A DNA stretch of 64,000 bases from Allorhizobium ampelinum S4 (GCF_000016285.1 NC_011986.1:1-64000), one strand, 5' to 3'; counted from the stretch's first letter, positions 24,715 to 33,458 are shown. Made by a program: numbers and translations. The notes: generated by a model from the sequence alone, not told the origin.

Positions 24715-25415
24715 AACATATTCCCCTGTTCGGCGTCATTATCGCTGCGATTGCCACACCTTCAATGGCCGCCGACCTACAATACTATACCCCGCGCTAC
24801 TCGGGGCGCGTTGCACCACCCGTCGATTCCGCGCCCGTCAGGTTGCCGGTCTTCAAAGGCGTTGTAACCGTTCTGGACGGCCGCACTCTTTGGTATGGCT
24901 CTCTCGGACGTGGCTATAAGGTCCGCCTCGCGAGTATCGATGCATGCGAGCTCCCGCAATGGGCTCTCCACCCCAAGTGGGTAGACCGGACAAAGAACCA
25001 AGCGCCTATGCCGGTTCCCTGTGGCCCGCTTGCAAAAGCTTGGTTGAAGCGAACCATTGGCAACAAGGTGACGGTCTGCACGACGCTTGGGTATGGGAAT
25101 GATGGCATTCCTCTCGCTCAATGCACGGTCAAAGGCCGAGACGTGGCGACGGAAATGCTGCGCGTAGGCTGGGCGCGAGTGGATTCCCCCTACGCCAACC
25201 AACAGTACCTTTCCTATCAGCACGATGCCATGGCCGCCCGTTATGGAATGTGGGGCACCTACGTGCTCGACATGAACGAATGGCGGCGCAAAGCGGTTGA
25301 TAAGACCCTTGAGCGGCGACCTCTGGCGGATTTCAACCTTTTGGCAGAACGAAAAAGCGAAATCTCGCCGCCGTTTGCTGACGCACGCAACAAACCTAAG
25401 AGGACAGATCGATAG
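24711..25415 (+). CDS. Exported SNase-like protein 3 (closest to thermonuclease)
   Basis: This 234-aa protein has a signal peptide cleaved after SMAA. VTVLDGRTLWYGS and YKVRLASIDACELPQ correspond to SNase motifs. The Arg, Asp and Glu of RLxxIDAxE are kept, but the second Asp of DGDT is Arg. ATEMLRVGWARVD and AARYGMWG complete the fold. It begins at ATG 24711, overlapping the previous stop. It is the best candidate for activity in the triplet, though still altered. Confidence 0.75.
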   Translation: MKHIPLFGVIIAAIATPSMAADLQYYTPRYSGRVAPPVDSAPVRLPVFKGVVTVLDGRTLWYGSLGRGYKVRLASIDACELPQWALHPKWVDRTKNQAPMPVPCGPLAKAWLKRTIGNKVTVCTTLGYGNDGIPLAQCTVKGRDVATEMLRVGWARVDSPYANQQYLSYQHDAMAARYGMWGTYVLDMNEWRRKAVDKTLERRPLADFNLLAERKSEISPPFADARNKPKRTDR

Positions 25416-25796
25416 TTGCCGGATATCGCACATATCGCGACATCGTTCGCTATCGATCCGATGGCGGCGCTATTGGTTGCCATTCCCCTTTCGCTCGCCC
25501 TGATCGTGCCCTGCGAACGTTTGTGGTGGATCCACGCCCCCTGCGCTTTGGTCCTCCTCGTGGCCTCAGCCTTATTCCAGGCCGAGCGTCATCTCGCTTT
25601 CGACAGCTATCTTGTCGGCTTTTTTGCATTTGCGGCGGTTTGCCGGGATATCCCAAACCGCCCCCTCCTCTACCGCGTCGGTATCCTCTGGTTTGCAGCA
25701 TTCTCGTTGATCACCGCCGTCATTTATGCGGCCTCCGACCGAACAGACCCCCACGCGATAGAAGCCAAGATCTCACACCGGCCAATTCCGCAGTGA
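25416..25796 (+). CDS. Three-helix inner-membrane protein of the transfer locus
   Basis: This 126-aa protein starts at a TTG immediately after the preceding stop. AAGAGGAC lies upstream; the internal ATG 25461 is a weaker option. Hydrophobic segments lie at about residues 18-32, 40-52 and 88-107. The family is not recognised. It lies inside the same plus-strand operon. Confidence 0.6.
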   Translation: MPDIAHIATSFAIDPMAALLVAIPLSLALIVPCERLWWIHAPCALVLLVASALFQAERHLAFDSYLVGFFAFAAVCRDIPNRPLLYRVGILWFAAFSLITAVIYAASDRTDPHAIEAKISHRPIPQ

Positions 25797-25818
25797 ACGA
25801 ATGAGAGAGGGAAAGCTA

Positions 25819-26397
25819 ATGAAAGCTCTATATTTTGTCGCCGCAGGTGTTGCGGCTTTTGCCATGACACCTGCCGCAAGGGCGCAAGATGCGTCTTGGG
25901 GGTGCCAGATCCTCCTTTGCGCAGCGTCCAAAAACCCCTCATGGCAGGGGGTTGGGTACTGCGTGCCGCCGATGCAGAAATTGATTTCGGCTATGAAGAA
26001 GCCCGGCTTTTCGTGGCCGATCTGCGAAGAAGCTAAAGCCGGGAAACCCGGCCATGAACCTTTTGAAGATTGCCCTGCCGGTTTTCAGGCCGGGCGGGTA
26101 TCGTCTGGCCGCGACAACGACTCCCTCTTTGGCGGTGGCGAGGCGAATGTATGCACAAAGACGGTCAACCAGTGCAGCAACCGCGGCGCTTTCCGGACGC
26201 TCTACGGGAACGAACGCGCGAACCAGCAGGCCGGCATCACAATCCGCGAACTTAATTCAAACAATGACAACGGCTTTGGCAACAGCTGCCAAGTTGTCAT
26301 CACGCAGCCAAGGCCAATGAGGGCTGACCCCTATTACTTCGATATCCCGAACGACAAAGGCGTGAAGGAACGTCATTGGTTCAACCTCAATCTATGA
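25819..26397 (+). CDS. TrbM/KikA-like exported conjugation protein
   Basis: This 192-aa protein has a signal peptide cleaved after ARA. ATG 25819 is chosen over 25801 because AGAGAGGGAAAG precedes it. The mature start SWGCQILLCAASKNPSWQG and GYCVPPMQKLI match the Cys pattern of TrbM/KikA proteins. These are small periplasmic proteins linked to IncP- and IncN-type transfer. The C-terminal half is Asn/Gly-rich. The assignment is from the motif pattern only. Confidence 0.65.
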   Translation: MKALYFVAAGVAAFAMTPAARAQDASWGCQILLCAASKNPSWQGVGYCVPPMQKLISAMKKPGFSWPICEEAKAGKPGHEPFEDCPAGFQAGRVSSGRDNDSLFGGGEANVCTKTVNQCSNRGAFRTLYGNERANQQAGITIRELNSNNDNGFGNSCQVVITQPRPMRADPYYFDIPNDKGVKERHWFNLNL

Positions 26398-26407
26398 GGC
26401 CAGCGCC

Positions 26408-26833
26408 ATGAACCAGAACATTCTACTCGTAATCGCTACCGGAGTTGGCATTGCTGCCGGCTCCGGCGCAACTTACGTTTTGATGCCGCAGCCAGATCCG
26501 CAAGTTCGCGCACCCACGCATGAAGAAATTGTAGCAGCCATAGAAGCTGATCCGTCTCTTCTGCCGCGCGAGTTTGTAGCCCCGGCCTTGGAGACCCCGA
26601 GCGAAGAAGAGGCCTTGGCGGCATACCGCCGAGCCTACTCCTCCAATCCGATGCGAACTCGCGGATCTGAGGACCGTATCTCAATACGACTTGGCGAGTG
26701 CGACCAGAATCCAGCCGGGCCGGGAGTGTCTTGTCTTACGTCCATCAAGTTTACCCCGTCCGCCCAACCTCTCGATCGCGTTATTGGATATTCGAAATCC
26801 ACTTCAGGCGATTGGGTTGCGAACGGATATTAG
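26408..26833 (+). CDS. Hypothetical membrane-anchored protein
   Basis: This 141-aa protein lies 10 bp after the TrbM-like gene. A hydrophobic N-terminus (about residues 4-27) is followed by an acidic stretch and a compact end with two Cys (GECDQNPAGPGVSCLTSIKF). The family is not recognised. It is probably the last gene of the operon that starts at 23570. Confidence 0.6.
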   Translation: MNQNILLVIATGVGIAAGSGATYVLMPQPDPQVRAPTHEEIVAAIEADPSLLPREFVAPALETPSEEEALAAYRRAYSSNPMRTRGSEDRISIRLGECDQNPAGPGVSCLTSIKFTPSAQPLDRVIGYSKSTSGDWVANGY

Positions 26834-26849
26834 CAGCTATCAGGCCAAC

Positions 26850-27182
26850 TCAAACAGTGAGGTTGTCCGCCTCTGTCTGAATCACTTCCATCTCTTTGGG
26901 ATCCAAAGCTGCCTGCGTTGTCAGGATGTAGGCAGCTAAATATTCGAGTTTGCGGTCGGATTCGTTTCGGTCGGCTGGCTTGTGCATGACGATCGATAGT
27001 CGTGCCGCCTCATCTTCCTTCGATGCAGCAGCCAAAGCCCCGGCATAAATCACAGGACTTACGCGCTCGGTCGCTCGCTTTTCGTCCCATTCTCTCACCG
27101 TCTTAGCCGTCGCCATCTGAGCCGCGATGTGGCGTTCCATTTTCTCGAAGAGCGAACCGTCTTCCATTCCCTGCTTCATCAT
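26850..27182 (-). CDS. Hypothetical protein downstream of structured element B
   Basis: This 110-aa soluble, charged, mainly helical protein starts at ATG 27182 with AGAGGTGAG directly upstream; an in-frame codon at 27227 is less likely. The family is not recognised. It converges with the transfer operon. Upstream, in the same orientation, is the non-coding element at 27228-27445, which is also found before the gene at 59961. Confidence 0.6.
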   Translation of the reverse strand: MMKQGMEDGSLFEKMERHIAAQMATAKTVREWDEKRATERVSPVIYAGALAAASKEDEAARLSIVMHKPADRNESDRKLEYLAAYILTTQAALDPKEMEVIQTEADNLTV

Positions 27183-27227
27183 CTCACCTCTATCCACAAA
27201 ACCAGCCGAAGCCGTTTGACCTCCCAA

Positions 27228-27445
27228 ATCGAAGGGAGGGCAGGACCTGGTCCTGCTCCCGAGCTCGTGCGGAACAGCTGGAGAGAGGGGGACAAGCGCT
27301 AAACCGGAGGGGGATCACCCACCCGAAGGGCCGCGTCGGATTTTTTGTAGAAAATCGGACCGGTGCTGCAAGCCGCAGGCTGAAGCATGGGGAAACCGGT
27401 TTAGTGCTTGTGGGGGAGAGAGGGCAGCGCGCCTTTCTCCCCTCT
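27228..27445 (-). other. Structured non-coding element, copy B
   Basis: This roughly 220-bp gene-free block shares ordered sequence blocks with 59701-59925 when read on the minus strand. The shared words include CTGCCCTCTCTCCC, CCTTCGGG and CTCGGGAGCAGGA. It holds a near-perfect hairpin GCAGGACC-T-GGTCCTGC (27240-27256). A long dyad joins GACAAGCGCTAAACCGG (27291-27307) with CCGGTTTAGTGCTTGT (27396-27411). A further hairpin lies at 27413-27442. It ends about 45 bp before the start of the minus-strand gene at 27182. It could be a leader, a promoter active on single-stranded DNA, or an origin-like site. Confidence 0.6.
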
Positions 27446-27575
27446 CAGTGAGCTTCATTGTCATTAAATCTAAATCGAGATAGGTTTACATTACGTAGAA
27501 AAAAACACGGGTTATGTGACGCGCTATCTGTTTCTCCCGGCCGCCACACTGACTGTAACAAATACGAGCGTTTAT

Positions 27576-28208
27576 GTGACAACGTTTTTAGGATATGCCC
27601 GTGTCTCGAAATCTGACGGCACACAAGTTCACGATCTACAGCGAGACGCTCTAATTGCGGCAGGCGTTGACCGTGACAATATTTATGAGGACTCGGCTTC
27701 CGGGAAAAAAGATGATCGACCGGGGCTCACCTCATGCCTAAAGGCCCTTAGGGCTGGCGATACGCTTCTTGTCTGGAAACTCGATCGACTCGGCCGCGAT
27801 CTCCGTCACCTGGTTAACTTGGTCGATGAACTCACCAAGCGGAATATTGGTCTCAAGGTGCTTGCTGGCGAAGGCGCAACGATCGACACTTCGACAGCCA
27901 ACGGCCGGCTCGTGTTCGGCATATTTGCGGCGTTAGCGGAATTCGAACGGGCACTGATCGTCGAGCGGACAAAGGCCGGACTTGAGGCGGCGAGGGCACG
28001 CGGGCGTAACGGCGGCCGGCCATTCAAAATGACAGCTGCAAAACTTCGACTTGCGCAGGCGGCGATGGGGAAGCCGGAAACGAAGGTTGGCGAACTATGC
28101 GCCGAACTTGGGGTGACGAGACAGACCCTCTATCGGTTCGTAGGCCCGGAGGGAAATATTCGACAAGATGGGGAGAAACTATTGGCGCGGCGGAAAAAAG
28201 GGTCGTGA
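27576..28208 (+). CDS. Serine resolvase/invertase
   Basis: This serine recombinase has LGYARVSKSDGTQVHDLQRD near the start, with the catalytic Ser in RVS. GDTLLVWKLDRLGRDLRHLV and AALAEFERALIVERTKAGL are the conserved region, with a C-terminal HTH (VGELCAELGVTRQTLYRF). GTG 27576 gives the normal N-terminus; the frame is open to a GTG at 27516. TTATGTGAC occurs twice (27512-27520 and 27572-27580), possibly part of a res site. No Tn3 transposase is nearby, so a role in multimer resolution or a transposon remnant are both possible. Confidence 0.85.
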   Translation: MTTFLGYARVSKSDGTQVHDLQRDALIAAGVDRDNIYEDSASGKKDDRPGLTSCLKALRAGDTLLVWKLDRLGRDLRHLVNLVDELTKRNIGLKVLAGEGATIDTSTANGRLVFGIFAALAEFERALIVERTKAGLEAARARGRNGGRPFKMTAAKLRLAQAAMGKPETKVGELCAELGVTRQTLYRFVGPEGNIRQDGEKLLARRKKGS

Positions 28209-28343
28209 GGCTGAACGCCTAGCTGTACGTGCTGTTGCGAGTGGGTGAGATCGCAGTGACCGCTTGCGCCCGGATCAGAACTAATAGGACAACTTTGCTA
28301 ACGACTATTACTGATCTTCTCCCTCTCATTTTCTGATTAAAAG

Positions 28344-29171
28344 CTAACTACGAAGGATAGTCTGCACTCTATCTGTTATCTGCCGCTGCAGCTGAGCCAA
28401 CCCCTCCGCGTTGTTAAGGTATGTCATGTACCGAATATGCCGCAAGTCGAAGGGCACGTCGTCCGCATGTTGAGTAATGAGAATAACTTCGCGTCCAAGC
28501 GTATGAGATATTCCGGCTTCATAGAAGACATTTGGATTGCGCCCAGTCAGATCGCAGATCACGACACGGGATCGGTCTATCAGTGACACCACATCTTGGA
28601 TAATAGTGTGGTGCTCCCAGATGTTGTCGGCACGGTTACATCTCATCCCCGCGGCTCCTACGATCGTTTCGTAAACGGTAGCAAAACCGCCGCTGAACGG
28701 CATCATGGCTGAGGCCTGTAGTGGATCGATGCGTGAGGGTGCCGAAACGTCGAAGACCGTCGGGGCATTGCAGGAAGGTGCATGAAGCAAGAGGCGAAGG
28801 ATCGTTTGATATAGATCACCGTCTTGGACAGTCCACCGAGTATGTGTCCAATCGAAGCGATTCCTCCCATTGCCGTGACCCGAGAGACCAATTTCTGTCG
28901 CTACGCTTACAAGTCGGTCTTGGGTGATGATGGGCACTGAAAGGTCGTATTGATACCTCAGCCGCACGGTGCTGTTTGATCTACCAATCACCTGCATCGA
29001 GCCAACTCGAGCTAGATCATCTGGCTCGCGGCCCTCAGCCATAAACAGGGTGGGTAGAAGCGCCAGCGCTGGGTCAGCGACATTGTCAGGCACGCGGTCA
29101 GCTGGGAAGTCTAATTCGCCATGAGACGCGTCAGGCCACCCTAGTCCCCAAATGATTCTGTTAAATGCCAC
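28344..29171 (-). CDS. Protein with C-terminal deoxyribosyltransferase/TIR-like domain
   Basis: This protein is about 275 aa (GTG 29171, with GGGAG upstream; the frame is open to 29264). The N-terminal 160 residues are unrecognised. The C-terminal part contains RVVICDLTGRNPNVFYEAGI followed by LGREVILITQ and FDLRHIRYMTY. This is the pattern of nucleoside 2-deoxyribosyltransferase-like domains related to TIR, which occur as effectors in bacterial conflict systems. It stands alone, with an IS21 element inserted about 120 bp upstream. An immune or toxin role is inferred only. Confidence 0.6.
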   Translation of the reverse strand: MAFNRIIWGLGWPDASHGELDFPADRVPDNVADPALALLPTLFMAEGREPDDLARVGSMQVIGRSNSTVRLRYQYDLSVPIITQDRLVSVATEIGLSGHGNGRNRFDWTHTRWTVQDGDLYQTILRLLLHAPSCNAPTVFDVSAPSRIDPLQASAMMPFSGGFATVYETIVGAAGMRCNRADNIWEHHTIIQDVVSLIDRSRVVICDLTGRNPNVFYEAGISHTLGREVILITQHADDVPFDLRHIRYMTYLNNAEGLAQLQRQITDRVQTILRS

Positions 29172-29462
29172 ACTCACCACTCCCAGCTCGCTTATCGAAC
29201 CTTCGCCGCAATTGGCAACTAACGGTTCAGAACATATTTGACGTCTAACGCAGCCTTGGCGCAATCGATAGCATCGGCCGTGAAAGATACTGCGGGTTTC
29301 ACAAAGTCCCGGCCAGTGATTTCACTAAGTCGCGGACACCGATTTCAGTAAGTACGGGACAGTGATTTCGCAAAGTCGCGGACAGTTATCGCGACGGATT
29401 TAGGTCGAATTTCGTGAGCGCCAATCTGGCATTTTTCACCTCGTGATTTGAGCGAGGACATT

Positions 29463-31016
29463 ATGCGCAGACGGAAGCAAGCGAGACATACTGACGTGAA
29501 GGATATCCGATCGATCCTGCGGCTGACGTTCGAGCAGCGATTGTCGATACGTGCCGTTTCCGAGCGGCTGAAGATGAGCAAGACGTCGGTTTCGACGTAT
29601 CTTCTGCGGGCTCAAGAAGCCGGCCTTGGGGTCTGGCCACTTCCACCGGGCCTGGACGAGGACGACGTTCTCCAGCAACGGCTCTTCCGGCGGATGGGAC
29701 GACCTCCACGCGATACCGTTGAGCCGAACTGGCCGAAGATGGCCAGCGAATTGAAGCGCAAGGGTGTCACGCTCCATTTGCTTTGGCAGGAATACCGGGA
29801 AGCCCATCCGGATGGCTATGGCTATACATGGTTCTGCGGCCGGTTTGCCGATCACGAAAGCCGAGCCAAGCCCACCTACCGCAGCCGTCACATTGCTGGT
29901 GTTGCGATGGAATGCGATTATGCCGGCCATACAATCCCGATCATCGATCCATCGAGCGGCGAGATCCGCTCGGCACAGATCTATGTTGCGGTGCTGAGCG
30001 CATCCCAACTGACGTTTGCATATGCCAGCTTCAGCCAAAAGCTGCCGGATTGGATCGAGGCGAACCAGCGGGCCTTTAGTTACTTCGGCGGCGTGACGAA
30101 GACGACGATCTGCGACAATCTGAAGTCTGCGGTGGCCAAGGCGCTATGGTTCGAACCGACATTGAATACGACGTTTGCCGCTTTCGCCGAACACTACGAC
30201 ACAACCGTGGTTCCGGCCCGCCCACGGCATCCTCGGGACAAGCCGTCCGCGGAAGGGACGGTTTTAATCGTTGAGAGATGGGTCCTGGCCAGACTTCGAA
30301 ACGAACGGTTCTTCAGTCTCGTTGACCTCAATATCCGCATCAGCGCTTTGATCGAAGACCTCAATTCCCGGACGATGCGGCGATATGGCAAGTCCCGGCG
30401 CGCACTATTCAATGAAGTCGAGCGCGCTCAGTTGAAGCCACTGCCTGCAACGCCGTTCGAGTACGCGGAATGGAAGACGGCAAAAGTCCATCCCGACTAC
30501 CATGTCGAGGTCGACAAGACCTTCTATTCCGTACCGCATGGGCTGATCGGAAAGCGCGTCGATGTCAGGCTGACATATCGGGCAGTTGAGATCTTCCTTG
30601 ATCATAAACGGGTCGCAAGCCACATCCGAAGCTCGCAGCGCTCGGGCCATGTCACCGTCAATGAACATATGCCCAAGGCGCATCAGCGCTACGCAAACAC
30701 GACGCCTCACACATTGCGCAGGGAAGCAGCGAAGGTGGGGATCAACACGGCAACGTTTATCGAACGTCTGCTCAGCGACCGCCCACATCCCGAACAGGGC
30801 TACCGATCCGCTCAAGGCGTTCTCTCCCTGGGGCGCCGATACCAATCCGATCGTCTGGAGCTGGCTTGCGAGCGGGCGCTGGTGATCAACGCGCTGAGCT
30901 ATTCGTCTGTCGCCAATATTCTCAGATCTGGTCTCGATCAGGCTCCGGTCATGACCGAGGCCGTGAAGCCGGCGCCGCCGCACGGCAATATCCGCGGCAA
31001 AACCTACTATCAATAA
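29463..31016 (+). CDS. istA: IS21-family transposase IstA
   Basis: This 517-aa DDE transposase has an N-terminal HTH (LSIRAVSERLKMSKTSVSTY). The rve-type core is marked by the first acidic motif AMECDYAGHTIPIID. The C-terminal Mu-like region contains HPDYHVEVDKTFYSVPHGLI. ATG 29463 has GAGG at a good distance; a TTG at 29448 is less likely. The length is normal and no frameshift was seen. Confidence 0.93.
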   Translation: MRRRKQARHTDVKDIRSILRLTFEQRLSIRAVSERLKMSKTSVSTYLLRAQEAGLGVWPLPPGLDEDDVLQQRLFRRMGRPPRDTVEPNWPKMASELKRKGVTLHLLWQEYREAHPDGYGYTWFCGRFADHESRAKPTYRSRHIAGVAMECDYAGHTIPIIDPSSGEIRSAQIYVAVLSASQLTFAYASFSQKLPDWIEANQRAFSYFGGVTKTTICDNLKSAVAKALWFEPTLNTTFAAFAEHYDTTVVPARPRHPRDKPSAEGTVLIVERWVLARLRNERFFSLVDLNIRISALIEDLNSRTMRRYGKSRRALFNEVERAQLKPLPATPFEYAEWKTAKVHPDYHVEVDKTFYSVPHGLIGKRVDVRLTYRAVEIFLDHKRVASHIRSSQRSGHVTVNEHMPKAHQRYANTTPHTLRREAAKVGINTATFIERLLSDRPHPEQGYRSAQGVLSLGRRYQSDRLELACERALVINALSYSSVANILRSGLDQAPVMTEAVKPAPPHGNIRGKTYYQ

Positions 31017-31028
31017 GAAGGACATCAG

Positions 31029-31805
31029 ATGCTGACACATCCGACACTGGAACAAATGAGCGCGCTTGGCCTTGCCGGCATGGCAACGGCCTATCGCGAG
31101 CTCCTTGAGCAGCCTCATGGAAACGACCTGAGCTTTGATGAACGACTCGGGTTGATGCTTGACCGGGAGATCGCCCTCAGAACGGACCGAAGGCTGACAA
31201 ACAGGCTCGCCACCGCCAAACTCCGTTTTGCCAATGCTTCGATCGAAGACATCGATTTTGGATCGCACCGGGGCCTGGATCGCCGTAACGTCCTGTCTCT
31301 GGCGCAGGGGGCATGGCTCAAGGCAAATGAGAATCTGATCCTGACCGGCCAGACGGGCACCGGAAAGACATGGATTGCGTGCGCCTTTGCACGCCAGGCG
31401 GCCCGCCTCGACCACTCCGTCCTTTATGTTCGCATGCCGCGATTGTTTGAAGACCTCGCGCTTGCAAGGCTGGATGGGCGCTTCCCGCGCCTCATTGATA
31501 AGCTTGCACGCGTTCAGCTATTGGTGCTGGATGACTGGGGGACGCACACCTTGAACGACCGCCAGCGGCTCGATCTGCTGGAAATCTTCGAGGAAAGATA
31601 CCGGCGCAAGTCCACCCTGATCACAGCCCAGCTTCCCGTCGCGGCCTGGCACGAAATGATCGGAGAAGCAACTTTAGCTGATGCGATCCTGGACCGTATT
31701 GTTCACAACGCCCACCGTATAACACTCGAAGGAGACAGCATGCGGAGGCGGAAAACACCAACGCTCTTGACCGGCGCCGAAATAAACGAAATCAATCACC
31801 CATAA
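31029..31805 (+). CDS. istB: IS21-family helper ATPase IstB
   Basis: This 258-aa AAA+ ATPase has Walker [18 protein letters not shown] at about residue 100 and [12 protein letters not shown] as Walker B. It assists IstA in target selection and strand transfer. It starts 12 nt after the istA stop with AAGGA upstream. It is full length. Confidence 0.94.
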   Translation: MLTHPTLEQMSALGLAGMATAYRELLEQPHGNDLSFDERLGLMLDREIALRTDRRLTNRLATAKLRFANASIEDIDFGSHRGLDRRNVLSLAQGAWLKANENLILTGQTGTGKTWIACAFARQAARLDHSVLYVRMPRLFEDLALARLDGRFPRLIDKLARVQLLVLDDWGTHTLNDRQRLDLLEIFEERYRRKSTLITAQLPVAAWHEMIGEATLADAILDRIVHNAHRITLEGDSMRRRKTPTLLTGAEINEINHP

Positions 31806-32042
31806 CAGCAACCAGGCTGGCGGAATTCGAGCGATCCCGCTGTCCGTGACTTAGCGAAATGCTTGTCCGCGACTTGCCGAAATAACTGTCCCGATTCACT
31901 GAAATCCGCAAGATACTCCACTGGACCTCGTTTTCGGCCTTAGCTCCAGTGTTTTCTGCCCTTTCGCGTCGACGGGCCTGAATATGCGGCAGTGAACCGC
32001 CCCGGCTTTGCCGGAGACCCCAACTCGTGAGAAGTAGGGTCT

Positions 32043-32372
32043 ATGACAAGCAAGACGACGAATAAATTCTCTCCTGAAGTTCGTGCCCGCGCCGTTCGGA
32101 TGGTGACGGAGCATGAAGCCGAACATCCCTCCCGCTGGGCGGCGGTATCATCGATAGCGGCCAAGATCGGTTGCTCGGCGCATACCCTCCATGAATGGGT
32201 GAAGAAGGCCGAGGTCGACAGCGGCAAGCGTGCAGGTTTGCCGAGTGACGTGGCGGAGAAGATGAAGGCTCTGGAGCGGGAGAACCGCGAGCTTCGTCAG
32301 GCGAATGAGATTTTACGCAAAGCCTCGGCGTATTTTGCCCAGGCGGAGCTCGACCGCCCACTGAAGCGATGA
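32043..32372 (+). CDS. IS3-family transposase OrfA
   Basis: This 109-aa HTH protein ([20 protein letters not shown]) is followed by a leucine-zipper helix ([20 protein letters not shown]). It is the DNA-binding subunit. Its stop overlaps the orfB start in ATGA, the usual place for programmed frameshifting to the OrfAB fusion. Confidence 0.9.
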   Translation: MTSKTTNKFSPEVRARAVRMVTEHEAEHPSRWAAVSSIAAKIGCSAHTLHEWVKKAEVDSGKRAGLPSDVAEKMKALERENRELRQANEILRKASAYFAQAELDRPLKR

Positions 32373-33274
32373 TTTCCTTCATTGACGAACACCGCTCGGT
32401 GCTCGGGGTCGAGCCGATCTGCAGGCTGCTGCCGATTGCCCCGTCCACCTATTATGAGGTCGTCGCCAAGCGCACGGACGTGGGTCGCCTATCGGCCCGC
32501 GAACGGAATGATATTGCCATGAAAGTCGAGATACGCCGGGTGTTCAACGAGAACTTCCAGGTCTATGGCGTGCGGAAAGTGTGGCGACAGTTGCAGCGAG
32601 AAGGCTTCGATATTGCTCGCTGCACCGTCGCAAGGCTCATGAGAATGATGGGTCTTCAAGGCATCATTCGTGGCAAGCCCATCAAAACCACCGTATCGGA
32701 CAAGTCTGCCCCGTGTCCGCTCGACCGCGTCAACCGCCACTTCAAGGCTCCCGCGCCGAACATGCTCTGGCTTTCCGATTTCACCTATGTCGCGACCTGG
32801 CAGGGCTTCGTCTACGTGGCCTTTGTAATCGATGCCTTCGCCCGCCGTATCGTTGGCTGGCGGGCCAGTCGAACAGCGCACGCGGGATTCGTCCTCGATG
32901 CTCTCGACCAGGCACTCCATGATCGGCGGCCCGTCAAACGTGGCGGGCTGGTTCATCATTCCGACCGCGGCTCGCAATACGTGTCCATTCGCTATTCCGA
33001 ACGACTGGCCGAGGCGGGCATCGACCCGTCTGTCGGAAGCGTTGGCGATAGTTACGACAATGCTCTCGCCGAAACGATCAACGGTCTTTACAAGGCCGAG
33101 GTCATCCATCGGCGAGGACCATGGCGCAACTTCGAAGCTGTGGAGTTCGCCACGCTCGAATGGGTCGACTGGTTCAACCACCGTCGCCTTCTGGAGCCCA
33201 TCGGGAATATCCCGCCAGCCGAGGCCGAAGAACGATACTACGCCATACTGGACGCGCCAGCCATGGCCGCATAA
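32369..33274 (+). CDS. IS3-family transposase OrfB (DDE integrase core)
   Basis: This 301-aa protein has an HTH_21-like N-terminus and the rve catalytic core: D in [21 protein letters not shown] in [13 protein letters not shown], and E in [19 protein letters not shown]. The core is complete, so it is probably active together with OrfA. Confidence 0.92.
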   Translation: MISFIDEHRSVLGVEPICRLLPIAPSTYYEVVAKRTDVGRLSARERNDIAMKVEIRRVFNENFQVYGVRKVWRQLQREGFDIARCTVARLMRMMGLQGIIRGKPIKTTVSDKSAPCPLDRVNRHFKAPAPNMLWLSDFTYVATWQGFVYVAFVIDAFARRIVGWRASRTAHAGFVLDALDQALHDRRPVKRGGLVHHSDRGSQYVSIRYSERLAEAGIDPSVGSVGDSYDNALAETINGLYKAEVIHRRGPWRNFEAVEFATLEWVDWFNHRRLLEPIGNIPPAEAEERYYAILDAPAMAA

Positions 33275-33326
33275 CTTAAACCAAACGGTCTCCGGCAAAG
33301 CCGGGGCGGTTCATACAGATATTCAA

Positions 33327-33458
33327 ATGCATCCTGTGTTTGAACTGCCCCACGAAGAAATATCAGCGATAAAGGCAATGTGTAGAAAGATGATCCTCGG
33401 CATTAAGCAGCGAATGATTGACATCAAACAAAGCTACTTGATTGATGGACATGATTAG
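33327..33458 (+). pseudogene. Short orphan ORF after the IS3 end (possible 3' gene remnant)
   Basis: A 43-codon frame (MHPVFELPHEEISAIKAMCR at its start, ending LIDGHD) begins 14 nt after the IS3 right end. The AT-richer composition differs from the neighbouring copper genes. It may be the tail of a gene broken by the IS or a small gene. There is no clear Shine-Dalgarno. Confidence 0.3.

Larger units (their letters stand above)
29291..31910 (+). mobile_element. Intact IS21-family insertion sequence
   Basis: The 2620-bp element carries istA and istB. Its ends begin TGCGG and finish CCGCA, with inner multiple repeats of the type AAGTCGCGGACA at both ends (about 29300-29385 and 31835-31905), typical of IS21. 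The 6-bp sequence AGATAC flanks it on both sides (29285-29290 and 31911-31916), a clear target-site duplication. The insertion is therefore intact and has not been rearranged at its ends. Confidence 0.9.
31993..33313 (+). mobile_element. IS3-family insertion sequence
   Basis: The 1321-bp element is bounded by perfect 26-bp inverted repeats (31993-32018 starting TGAACCGCC, and 33288-33313 ending GGCGGTTCA). It carries overlapping orfA and orfB. The immediate flanks (GCAG on the left, TACA on the right) do not form a direct repeat, so either the target duplication has decayed or flanking DNA was rearranged. It lies 82 bp right of the IS21 element. Confidence 0.88.

Noticed and set aside
27413..27442. 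Simple terminator for a gene upstream
   Set aside because: The hairpin belongs to the larger structured block shared with 59701-59925, and no gene ends just before it.
30405..31415. Minus-strand frame of 336 codons across istA and istB
   Set aside because: It spans two well-supported transposition genes on the other strand and has no homology signal.
31985..33320. Target-site duplication for the IS3-family element
   Set aside because: The flanking bases (GCAG and TACA) do not match at 3, 4 or 5 bp, so none is claimed.
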